NCBI GenBank assembly: GCA_035995185.1
Contig: DASYKT010000051.1
Location: 8,264-72,263, forward strand
Reading direction: 5' to 3'
DNA: 64,000 bases
DNA from: DASYKT01 sp035995185
Lineage (GTDB): Bacteria > Acidobacteriota > Blastocatellia > Pyrinomonadales > Pyrinomonadaceae
A program made the position numbers and the translations under genes. Positions 36,366-44,700 of the stretch are shown here, piece after piece (the stretch's first letter is position 1; each line of letters opens with the position of its first letter). The notes beneath the pieces are model-generated. The model ran no database searches. It saw nothing but the letters and a program-made list of their open reading frames with translations, and was not told the DNA's origin.

Positions 36366-37100
36366 ATGTCGGATAACACGCAAAGAAAAAAGTGGGCGAA
36401 AATTCCCCTTCCCAAAGTCTTTATCAAAATGATAGAGGTGCTCGGGCTGGGGCTTTTTGTCGGACTAATTTTGGCGACCATATGCCTGGCGGTTTTTATT
36501 TGGCTGGCGGATAAAATATTTTCGGGAAGCACGATGGCTTTTGACGAAAGCATCCGGGATTGGGTCCATCAGGTCTCTTCGCCCACGCTGACGCAGTTGA
36601 TGATCCTCGCTTCTTTTATCGGCTCGTTCAGTTTTCTTTTTCCGCTGGGAATTTTGGTGTTCCTTATCTTGCTTTACCTGAGACGAAAACGCGCGCTCAT
36701 TTTGTTTCTTTTGACGATGGCCGGCGAACTGTCACTAGAACCCGTCCTGAAAAATTTCTTTCATCGCGCTCGTCCCACGGCCTTCTTCGATTACCTCGCC
36801 CCGGCTTCTTACAGTTTTCCCAGCGGCCATGCTTTTGCCGCGTTATGTTTTTTTGGAATTTTGGCCTGGCTGATAACCAGCCGCCTGCAAAACATCCTGC
36901 TGAGGGTCCTTATCTGGGTCTTCGCGATCCTGCTGATCTTTTGGATAGGCATATCGCGCGTTTATCTGGGCGTGCACTACCCTACCGACATCATCGCCGG
37001 ATATTTGACCGCTTTCGTCTGGGTGATGACCATCGCCCTGGGCGATCTCTGGTTCCGCCGGCGAAAAGATCAGAACCCGGCAGCGTCCTTAAAAATGTGA
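36366..37100 (+). CDS. PAP2-family membrane phosphatase
   Basis: 244 residues with about six hydrophobic segments. All three PAP2 signature motifs are visible: KNFFHRARP (about 129-137), PSGHAFA (about 154-160) and SRVYLGVHYPTD (about 197-208). The catalytic residues are His157 and the later His-Asp pair. Such proteins dephosphorylate lipid phosphates or undecaprenyl pyrophosphate on the outer face of the membrane. The long N-terminal segment up to the second helix is typical of the bacterial phosphatidylglycerophosphatase/undecaprenyl pyrophosphatase-like group. It starts 15 bases after the response regulator and is probably co-transcribed, without an obvious functional link. Confidence 0.9.
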   Translation: MSDNTQRKKWAKIPLPKVFIKMIEVLGLGLFVGLILATICLAVFIWLADKIFSGSTMAFDESIRDWVHQVSSPTLTQLMILASFIGSFSFLFPLGILVFLILLYLRRKRALILFLLTMAGELSLEPVLKNFFHRARPTAFFDYLAPASYSFPSGHAFAALCFFGILAWLITSRLQNILLRVLIWVFAILLIFWIGISRVYLGVHYPTDIIAGYLTAFVWVMTIALGDLWFRRRKDQNPAASLKM

Positions 37101-37116
37101 CCGGGTTCAGTAAACT

Positions 37117-37166
37117 CCCCTCCTTACGAAGGAGGGGTGGTGCGGCGAAGCCGCGACGGGGTGGTT
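37117..37166. repeat. Double-hairpin REP-like element
   Basis: Two adjacent perfect hairpins (9-bp stem with 3-base loop; 5-bp stem with 3-base loop) followed by ACGGGGTGGTT. Elements of this build occur as dispersed REP-like repeats in many bacteria. It lies 16 bases past the PAP2 stop and may help end that transcript. Confidence 0.6.
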
Positions 37167-37277
37167 CTCTCTTGTCAGTAGCGTCGACGTCAGCCGATGC
37201 GTTCTTGGCAGTTGTTTGCTTTATAAATTGCCACTAGCCTTAGCTGATGAGTTCCGGCGTGCTATTCATGGTATGAG

Positions 37278-37461
37278 GTCAGAACCGGGAGCCGTAGCGA
37301 CCGGGTTCTCCGGCTTCGTGTGTTTTAGTTTGTTTTCGTGGTTAGTTTTAGGAGTTGATAAATAATGCAATAAGACTGAAACCACGAACACACACGAAAC
37401 AACACGAAAAAAGCGAAGCTACCCAAGCAGAAACCCGGTCACTACCGTTCCCGGTTCTGAC
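37278..37461. repeat. Long nested palindromic repeat, copy 1
   Basis: The left arm GTCAGAACCGGGAGCCGTAG continues to 37306 and is mirrored at 37432-37461 (with a few mismatches). Between them lies a second, independent inverted repeat (TTCGTGTG...CGTGGTTA around 37315-37345 and its complement near 37380-37410), related to the palindrome at 7704-7749. A second copy of the outer arms is at 39284-39392. Confidence 0.8.
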
Positions 37462-37478
37462 CCGTTGCCGAAAACAGT

Positions 37479-37739
37479 TCACGCCTTGCGGCGGAAGTGA
37501 AAAGAAAGATAGATTCCGATCATGCTATTGAGGACGAGCAAAATATTTGTGGCGACAAAGACCCAGTTTCCCAGGATGAAGCTGTAGACGACAAACCCGG
37601 CAGAGGCGAGAAACTGCCCGATAAAAAGCCATTTGGACACGCCCTTGCTGCTGCCTTCGAGCCACTGCTTTTGGACCTGCCGGACGAGCGTCAAAAGCAG
37701 GATAAACGAACTCGCCCAGCCTATTAACTCACCTTTCAT
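37479..37739 (-). CDS. SemiSWEET/PQ-loop small transporter
   Basis: 86 residues with three membrane segments, the size and layout of a bacterial SemiSWEET, which works as a dimer to pass sugars. Typical features are GWASSFILLLTLVRQ at the start (about 7-21) and the loop GVSKWLFIGQFLAS (about 33-46), then a third helix ending in an Arg/Lys-rich tail. The start overlaps the stop of the upstream lipoprotein gene by four bases (ATGA), so translation is probably coupled. The substrate is not determined. Confidence 0.82.
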   Translation of the reverse strand: MKGELIGWASSFILLLTLVRQVQKQWLEGSSKGVSKWLFIGQFLASAGFVVYSFILGNWVFVATNILLVLNSMIGIYLSFHFRRKA

Positions 37740-38011
37740 CGCAGCGGGTCCAGATTACTGTCGTCCACGGTGTTGCCCGGATTTGAAATGCCGCCGGGAT
37801 TTGAAGCGTTAGCGCCCATACTGTTCGCGGCGTCTCTATTAGCGGCGGCATTTATTCCGTTGAGCGCATTGGCCCCGTTTACCAGAGCGTTCGCATTGGC
37901 GTTGATGTTGCCGGCGGTTTTCAGCAGATTGGCATTGTCGTTGGTGTCATCGCACAGCGCCAGCCCGAACACCGAAAACATCATCAAACCGATGATGAAT
38001 ATCCTGCTCAT
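37736..38011 (-). CDS. Small Asn/Ala-rich lipoprotein
   Basis: About 91 residues from the ATG at 38011, which has AAGGGGG about 5 bases upstream; an upstream start would add 21 residues before the signal peptide and is rejected. A lipobox (FGLALC, Cys20) follows the hydrophobic segment, with Asp at +2. The mature part is low-complexity (Asn, Ala, Gly repeats), probably unstructured. The function is unknown; it is translationally coupled to the SemiSWEET gene. Confidence 0.7.
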   Translation of the reverse strand: MSRIFIIGLMMFSVFGLALCDDTNDNANLLKTAGNINANANALVNGANALNGINAAANRDAANSMGANASNPGGISNPGNTVDDSNLDPLR

Positions 38012-38155
38012 GATTCCCCCTTGTCCTGTCGGCAAGCGCAAAATTGTCACGCTTGGCGATACATTGACAGACACTTGTCAGATCGCTGACGCGATCTTTG
38101 CCCGCGCTCCAGGTGTGCGAGCCGGATTTACGCCTCGCCTGCCGCGCGCCGTTTT

Positions 38156-38779
38156 TTATTTCATCTTGCTCTCGATGTCCTTGATCATCGTCTGGTGCTC
38201 TTTGAGCGTCGGCAGAATCTTGGCCGCCCAGGCCTTTAATTCTTCCGTGGTGCCGCCGCTGGCTTCCGACTGGAAGAGGTTGACCGCGTCGTTGTGGTCG
38301 CCCACCATCGCATCGACATAAGCTTTATCAAAATCAGCGCCCGAAAGCCCTTTCAATTTTTCCAACGCCGACTTGTGCGTCGAACTAAGCTCGGCCGGAA
38401 GCGTGACGCTGAATTTGCCGGCCAGCGTTTTCAGTTCGCCATTGGCTTTGGTGTGATCGGTGACCATCTTCTGCGCAAATTTTTTCACGTCGGCGTTCGT
38501 CGCCTTGGTTGCGGCAAGCTTGCTCAGTTCTACCTCGGCCATTCCGCCCTCCGCGGCCTTGTTCCAGAAATCGGCTTCGGTCGGTTTGCCCGTCACGGCG
38601 TTTGAAACCGCATTTACCGCCGTCGAGGCCGCGTTTGAAATAGTGTTGACCACGCTGGTGTTGCCGGTGTTGGCGCGCGTATTATTGGCCGGCTTGTTAT
38701 TGGCGCTTTCGCCGCCGCACGCCGCCAGCCCCAAAGCCGTTAAGATCATTAAAACCGTAAAGATAAGATACCTGTTCAT
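38156..38779 (-). CDS. DUF4142 lipoprotein
   Basis: 207 residues. The signal peptide ends in a lipobox (LGLAACGG, Cys about 21), followed by an Asn/Thr-rich linker and a helical DUF4142 domain (about 70-205). Typical segments are EVELSKLAATKATNADVKKF, MVTDHTKAN and the closing LPTLKEHQTMIKDI. These proteins resemble ferritin-like four-helix bundles and are often found in stress or envelope contexts; the biochemical role is unknown. GGGAGGG lies before the ATG. The small lipoprotein gene follows 144 bases downstream on the same strand. Confidence 0.88.
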   Translation of the reverse strand: MNRYLIFTVLMILTALGLAACGGESANNKPANNTRANTGNTSVVNTISNAASTAVNAVSNAVTGKPTEADFWNKAAEGGMAEVELSKLAATKATNADVKKFAQKMVTDHTKANGELKTLAGKFSVTLPAELSSTHKSALEKLKGLSGADFDKAYVDAMVGDHNDAVNLFQSEASGGTTEELKAWAAKILPTLKEHQTMIKDIESKMK

Positions 38780-38969
38780 AAAACCCTCCCTGATCGTTAA
38801 TTTTCGATACCTGATTATTAGACACTAATCCGCAGGCCCGTTCGGTAACACGCAATACATAGTTCATCTTTATTACGGCGCCCGAAAATTGACACGCAAA
38901 CGTGCAACTTGATAAGTTTGATTTATATAGAACTCCCAAAAGTAAAGAAGTTTTTGCAAGAGGGTACAT

Positions 38970-39278
38970 ATGGATGTCATATTCCGGATATATGCCGTAT
39001 CGGTAATGGCCAGGCAGCTGAGATCTCCCATATCGGGTGAAACGATATATAAACATTACGCAGCGATCAGACTGTGTAAAAATATAGAAAGTGTAAAAAA
39101 AGAGGCAGAAGAATTATCTTTCAAAATGTTTCCACAGGCCGGCGGCTGGTCATCTCATAGCGCTGTAGTAGTTCCTATCAAGCGGGAGCTGGCCGAGGCC
39201 ATCCACGCCACCATCCAAACCGGCGCTTTTGTAGCCGAACCCGACCCGGAAGAATCCACCCAGGTATTTAATTTTTAA
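38970..39278 (+). CDS. Small protein of unknown function
   Basis: 102 residues, family not recognised. The ATG has AGAGGG 6 bases upstream, which supports a real gene. There is no signal peptide or membrane segment. The sequence is mostly helical and charged in the middle (KNIESVKKEAEELSFKMF) with an acidic tail (EPDPEESTQ). It stands alone, divergent from the DUF4142 gene and followed directly by a long palindromic repeat. Confidence 0.6.
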   Translation: MDVIFRIYAVSVMARQLRSPISGETIYKHYAAIRLCKNIESVKKEAEELSFKMFPQAGGWSSHSAVVVPIKRELAEAIHATIQTGAFVAEPDPEESTQVFNF

Positions 39279-39283
39279 GTTCT

Positions 39284-39392
39284 TGTCAGAACCCGGGAGC
39301 CGTAGCGACCGGGTAATTGAGCGCAGCGAAAAAACCTAACAGCATCTAGCCCGTCGGAGAAAAACCCGGTCGCTACGGCTCCCGGTTCTGAC
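39284..39392. repeat. Long palindromic repeat, copy 2
   Basis: Left arm GTCAGAACCCGGGAGCCGTA and on to 39313, right arm 39364-39392 as its complement, nearly perfect over 29 bases, with a 50-base centre. Same arms as copy 1 at 37278-37461 but a shorter, unrelated centre. Starts 5 bases after the 102-residue gene. Confidence 0.85.
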
Positions 39393-39456
39393 TTCATGGC
39401 ATTATCATGCCAGTATCTAATGACCGGGGCATTGAGCGCAGCAAACTGACAGCCGC

Positions 39457-41736
39457 TTAAGAAGCGACTTTTACTTCCCTGTTTTTTGTCAGCTTGGCAA
39501 TGGCGGCGGAAAGTTCCTCGATGTCGATAGGTTTGGGCAGATGCGCCTGAAATCCGGCCATGATAACTTTCTCGCCGTCTTCGGGCCGCGCCATGGCGGT
39601 GATGGCGATGGCCGGAATGTTTGCGCCCTGTTCGGGCGAAAGCGCGCGAAGTTTGGCGATCAGCGAATAGCCGTCTTCACCGGGCATATTTATATCCGCC
39701 AGCAGCACGTCCGGCACTCGTTCGGCGAGCGAGATAAAAGCATCAGAGACCGAAGTCGAGCTTTTCGTATCGGCGCCGAGCAGGTTCAAGGCAAACGTCA
39801 GCATTTCGCAAGTGTCCGTATCGTCATCGACCAAAAGCACGCGCAGCCCGTTTAGTTCGCTGCCTAAAGCCGGCGCCTCTTTCGCTTCCGCCACGCGTTC
39901 TGCTTCGAGCTGTTCGGCCAGCGGCGCGGAGGCGGATAAAGCCGGCAGCTCGACCGTAAAGGCCGAGCCTTTTCCCTGCCCTTCGCTCGTTACGGTAACC
40001 GTTCCGCCGTGCAGCTCCGCCAGGTGGCGCACGATCGCCAGGCCCAGCCCCAACCCGTCGTGCCGCCGGGTGCTGGAACTGTCCGCCTGCCGGAATTGGT
40101 CAAACACGAACGGTAAAAATTCCGGCGAGATGCCCATGCCCGTGTCTTTGATCACGATCTTTACCGCTGAATCGTCGTGCTTTAACGAAACCGTGACCGA
40201 GCCGCCGCCCGGCGTAAATTTGATGGCGTTGGTTAAAAGGTTCCAGAGGATCTGCTGCAGCCGCTGGGTGTCGCAAACGATCGCGTCGATGTCGGTGTCG
40301 TAAGAAGTTAAAAGCGTTATTCCTTTTGCTTCGGCATTGGGGCGCACGACATCGATCGCCGCTTCGATCAGCGGGATGGTCGGCGTCGAGGTCAGATTCA
40401 AGCGCAGGTTTCCGGTGATCAGCCGCGAGGTATCGAGCAGGTCTTCGATCAGCTGCGCCTGCGATCTGGCGTTGCGATAGATGGCGTCCCAGGCGCTGGT
40501 TTGTGTATCGCTGTCCAGGTCGCCGCGGCTTAGGATCTTGCCCCACCCGAGGATCGCATTGAGCGGCGTGCGCAATTCATGCGAAACGGTCGCCAAAAAT
40601 TCATCTTTCAGATGATTGGCCCTTTCCGCCTGTTCACGCAGCGTTTTTTCCCGGCGCAAGAGATTTTCTCTTTCCGCTTCGACCCGCTTTCGCTGGGCAA
40701 ACTGTCCTATCTCACTGCCGACGGCCCGCAGCATATTTATCATCTGCTGGTCTTCGCTTAAGGTGCGGCGGGTAAAAAATTCGATCACGCCGTAAAATTC
40801 CGCGCCGATATTTATCGGAAAGGCGACGGCGCTGTTTAACCCCACCGCCGCGGCATATTTTGCGCGGGGAAAATTCGCCCCCTCGGCGGTGCTGGGTATC
40901 CACACCGGCGCATTTTTCTGCCACACCTGCCCGGGCAATCCTGTGCCGCGGGGAAGGCTTAGCCGCCGGCACTCGGCGAGAAAAAATTCTATCGACTCGA
41001 TGTTATCGGCGGTTTCGATATGAGCGCAGGTCAATTCGTCGCCCGCTTCATTCAGGACCCAAAGTGAGCAGAAATCCGCGATCAGATGCTCGCCAAACGC
41101 CTGCAGGATGGCCGGTGTAGCGCTTTCCATGTCCCTGGCGCCGGCCAGCACCACGGTGATCGCGTGTTCCGTGGCCAGCCGGGCTTCCGAAATATTTCGC
41201 ACGGCAATTTCTTTTTCCAGTTCAACGTTCGCTTTTTCCAGCTGCAAGGTGCGGCGATGAACACGCTCTTCGAGTTCACAATTGAGCGTATCCAGCTGAG
41301 CATTGGTTTGCTCGAGCAGGGCGGCCTGGCGTTTTATCTCCTGGTGCTGCAGGAAAAGCCGGGTAAAGAACCGCACCTTTGATTTTAGTATCTCCGCATC
41401 AAAAGGTTTGGTCAGGTAATCGACCGCGCCGAGCGAATAGCCCTTGAAAATATATTGCTCTTCCTTGCTGGTGGCTGAGATAAAAATTATCGGCGTGTGC
41501 TGGGTGCGTTCGCGTTCGCGAATAAGTTCGGCCAGTTCGAATCCGCTGACCATCGGCATCTGCACGTCAAGCAGGATCAAAGCGACGTCGTTGACGAGCA
41601 AATACCGCAGCGCTTCGCGGGCGGAGTTGGCACGGACCAGGTTCTGGCCGAGATCGGCCAGGATGGTTTCCATCGCCAAAAGATTTTCCGATCTGTCATC
41701 CACCAAAAGCACGGTGGCTTGATAGTTCGTTTCCAT
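39457..41736 (-). CDS. Hybrid histidine kinase, REC-GAF-HisKA-HATPase-REC
   Basis: 759 residues, cytoplasmic. The N-terminal receiver (about 8-125) has VLLVDDRSENL and phosphoacceptor Asp in LILLDVQMP. A coiled coil follows (about 130-190), then a GAF-type sensor (about 200-345), HisKA with the active His in ATVSHELRTPLNAILGWGKI (about 385), HATPase (about 480-592; DTGMGIS and GLGLGLAIVRHL) and a C-terminal receiver (about 630-752; VLLVDDDTDTCEM, Asp in LLADINMPGEDG). AGGGAG precedes the ATG. It is the second gene of an operon, 27 bases after the poly-HAMP kinase, and could receive phosphate from it through its N-terminal receiver. No DNA-binding output is encoded beside it. Confidence 0.92.
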   Translation of the reverse strand: METNYQATVLLVDDRSENLLAMETILADLGQNLVRANSAREALRYLLVNDVALILLDVQMPMVSGFELAELIRERERTQHTPIIFISATSKEEQYIFKGYSLGAVDYLTKPFDAEILKSKVRFFTRLFLQHQEIKRQAALLEQTNAQLDTLNCELEERVHRRTLQLEKANVELEKEIAVRNISEARLATEHAITVVLAGARDMESATPAILQAFGEHLIADFCSLWVLNEAGDELTCAHIETADNIESIEFFLAECRRLSLPRGTGLPGQVWQKNAPVWIPSTAEGANFPRAKYAAAVGLNSAVAFPINIGAEFYGVIEFFTRRTLSEDQQMINMLRAVGSEIGQFAQRKRVEAERENLLRREKTLREQAERANHLKDEFLATVSHELRTPLNAILGWGKILSRGDLDSDTQTSAWDAIYRNARSQAQLIEDLLDTSRLITGNLRLNLTSTPTIPLIEAAIDVVRPNAEAKGITLLTSYDTDIDAIVCDTQRLQQILWNLLTNAIKFTPGGGSVTVSLKHDDSAVKIVIKDTGMGISPEFLPFVFDQFRQADSSSTRRHDGLGLGLAIVRHLAELHGGTVTVTSEGQGKGSAFTVELPALSASAPLAEQLEAERVAEAKEAPALGSELNGLRVLLVDDDTDTCEMLTFALNLLGADTKSSTSVSDAFISLAERVPDVLLADINMPGEDGYSLIAKLRALSPEQGANIPAIAITAMARPEDGEKVIMAGFQAHLPKPIDIEELSAAIAKLTKNREVKVAS

Positions 41737-41763
41737 TTATTCTCCCTTGCGCGTAATACTATC

Positions 41764-44700
41764 TTATCTATCCAGCCAGATGCGCAGCAGCGAAAGCAGC
41801 TGCTCGGTTTCCACCGGCTTGGTAATGTAATCCGAAGCTCCGGCCTCGATACATTTCTGCCGGTCGCCTTTCATCGCTTTAGCGGTCACGGCGATGATCG
41901 GGATCGACTTGAATTTGGTGATCTGCCTGATCTCATGCATCGCCTGGTAACCGTCCATTCCCGGCATCATGATATCCATCAGAACACCGTCAATGGCAGT
42001 CGATTTCTTCAGCATATCGATGCCGTCCTGGCCGTTTTCGGCATAGACCACCTGCATCTGCTGGCGTTCGAGAATGCTGGTCAGCGCAAAAATATTACGG
42101 ATGTCGTCATCGACCACCAGCACCTTTTTACCGGTCAGCCGCGGGTCGGTAACATTCACGCGCTTGATCATATTCTTTTGCGATTCGCTCAGATCGGCCA
42201 CGTCGCGGTGAAGGAAAAGCGCCGTTTCATCCACCAGCCGCTCCATCGAATCGGCGTCTTTGAGAATGATGGTTTCCGCCATCTTTTTGACCTTAGCCGT
42301 TTCGCGTTTGGTCAGGTCTTTGCCGGTGTGCACGATGATCGGGAGTTCCGGAAAACGCGTTTCCCGTTTTATCTTGCCGATCAGGTCCGACCATTCCATA
42401 TCCGGAAGCATCAGATCGACGATGGCGCAATCGAACGATTCCGCCTCCAGCGTTTTGAGCGCTTCTTCACCGGTGCCGACCGAAGTAATGGTCACGTCTT
42501 CGCCGCCGATAAGCTCGTGAATGCTGCGGCGCAGGGTTTCGTCGTCTTCGATCAGCAGCAGTCGTTTCACCGGGCGGTCGACAAAATCCTTAAGGAAGGT
42601 CACGCCTTCGATCAGGTTTTCCCGCTGCGCCGGTTTGGTGATATGGCCCAATGCTCCGAGTTTGAGCACGCGCCGCACATCGTCGAGCACCGACACGGTC
42701 TGGATGGGAATGTGCCGCGTCGAAGGATCGTGCTTGAGACGGTCAAGCACCGAATAACCGTGCATCCCCGGCAGTTTCAGATCGAGCGTGATGGCGTCGG
42801 GGCGGTATTTCCTCGCCGTCATCAGCGCGTCTTCGCCGTGCTGCGAGACCAGGCATTTAAATCCCTGCTCGTGCGCGATATCGACCAGGATCCGCGCAAA
42901 GCTGCTGTCGTCTTCGATGACGAGCATCACTTTATCGTCCTGTTCGATGTTGCTGCGGTCGTCATTGATCGCGACCTGCGTTTTGGCCAAACGGGAAATG
43001 TCCACTTCCGGCCCGAATGTCAGCAGCATATTGTCATGGCCGTTTCCGGCGATCATATCTTCCTCACGTTCACTGCCCGCCGTGTTTGCAACCGGTGAAT
43101 AATGTTCCGGCAGGAAGAAGGTAAAGGTGCTTCCCTCGCCCGGTTTGCTTTCCAGCTTGATCTCGCCGCCGAGCAGGCGGGCGATCTCGCGGCTGATCGA
43201 AAGGCCCAGGCCCGTGCCGCCGTATTTGCGGCTGGTCGTTCCATCGGCCTGTTGGAAGGCTTCGAAAATAAGCTGCTGCTTGTCTTCGGGAATTCCGATA
43301 CCGGTGTCCGTCACATTAAAAGCCACTACCGATGACGCGCGGTTCAGATTTTCGTTGTCAAAACTCCAGCCGCTTTCGGCAATGTTTATCCTTAGCCCGA
43401 CCTGTCCCTGCGCCGTAAATTTAAAGGCGTTGGACAGCAGATTTTTCAACACCTGACCGAGCCGCTTGGGATCGGTTTCCATGCTGTCGGGCAATGGCTT
43501 GTCGAGATCGATGATCAGCTCCAGCCCTTTATCCTGCGCCACCTGTTCAAAGATGCGTTCGATCTCGCCTTTGAGTTCGCCGAAGTGAACATTGGCGATC
43601 TCGACGCCCATATTGCCGGATTCGATCTTCGAGAGGTCGAGAATTTCATTGATCAGCGCCAGTAGGTCGGCGCCGGACGAGTGGATCGTCTCGGCAAATT
43701 CGATCTGCTTGTCGTTGAGATTGCTCTCGGCATTTTCCGAAAGCATCTTGGAAAGTATCAGCATCGAATTAAGCGGCGTGCGCAATTCGTGCGACATGTT
43801 GGCGAGAAACTCGGATTTGTATTTCGAACTGAGCGCCAGCTGTTTGGCTTTGTCTTCGAGAGCGGTGCGCGCGAGTTCGATCTGGCGGTTCTTTTGTTCC
43901 ACCTCGCTCTTTTGTTCGGAAAGCAGCGTCGCTTTTTCTTCCAGCTCCTGGTTGGTCTGCTGCAGTTCTTCCTGCTGCTGCTTGAGCAGTTCTTCCGAAG
44001 TTTGCAGCGACTGTGCCTGCAGCTCGAGCCGGCGGTTGGTTTCCTGAAGTTCGGCCTGGCCGATCTGCAGTTCCTGCGCCAGCGATTGAGACTGCTTGAG
44101 CAATTCCTCGGTCCTCATGTTCGCCTCGATGGTGTTGATAACGATGCCGATCGATTCGGTCAGCTGATCGAGGAACGCAAAGTGAATGTCGTTAAACGGC
44201 GAGAACGAAGCAAGCTCGATGACTGCTTTGATCTGCCCTTCGAACAGCACCGGCAGCACGACGATGTTGGTCGGCGCCGCCTCGCCCAAACCGGAGTTGA
44301 CCTTCACATAATCGGGCGGCACTTCCTTGATAATGATCCTCTCTTTTTCCAGGGCGCACTGCCCGACCAGACCCTCGCCGAGTTTAAATTCGTTGGCCAC
44401 CGATTTGCGCTCGCGATAGGCATAGCTGGCGAGCATCTTCAGCGCCGTTTCTTCTTCGGTAATACCGGTGATGTAAAAAACGCCGTGCTGCATTTCTACC
44501 AGCGGCGCCATTTCCGAAAGGATCAGCCGCGCCACGGTCAGCAAGTCGCGCTGCCCCTGCAGCAAGCGGGTAAATTTGGCGAGGTTTGTTTTCAGCCAAT
44601 CCTGCTCGGTGTTTTTCTGCGTCGTTTCACGCAAGTTGCGGATCATCTCGTTCACGTTGTCTTTTAAGAACGCGACTTCGCCGGAGGCGTCCACCGTGAT

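Larger units (their letters stand above)
37101..37478. other. Repeat-filled intergenic region
   Basis: 378 bases without a gene. It holds a double hairpin (37117-37154: CCCCTCCTT ACG AAGGAGGGG, then GCGGC GAA GCCGC, followed by GACGGGGTGGTT), which could serve as a bidirectional terminator, and the long nested palindromic repeat at 37278-37461. Confidence 0.7.

Noticed and set aside
41497..43098. 533-codon plus-strand frame across the junction of the two kinase genes
   Set aside because: It is antisense to receiver and kinase domains of both genes, has no recognisable domain and arises from codon bias of the true genes.
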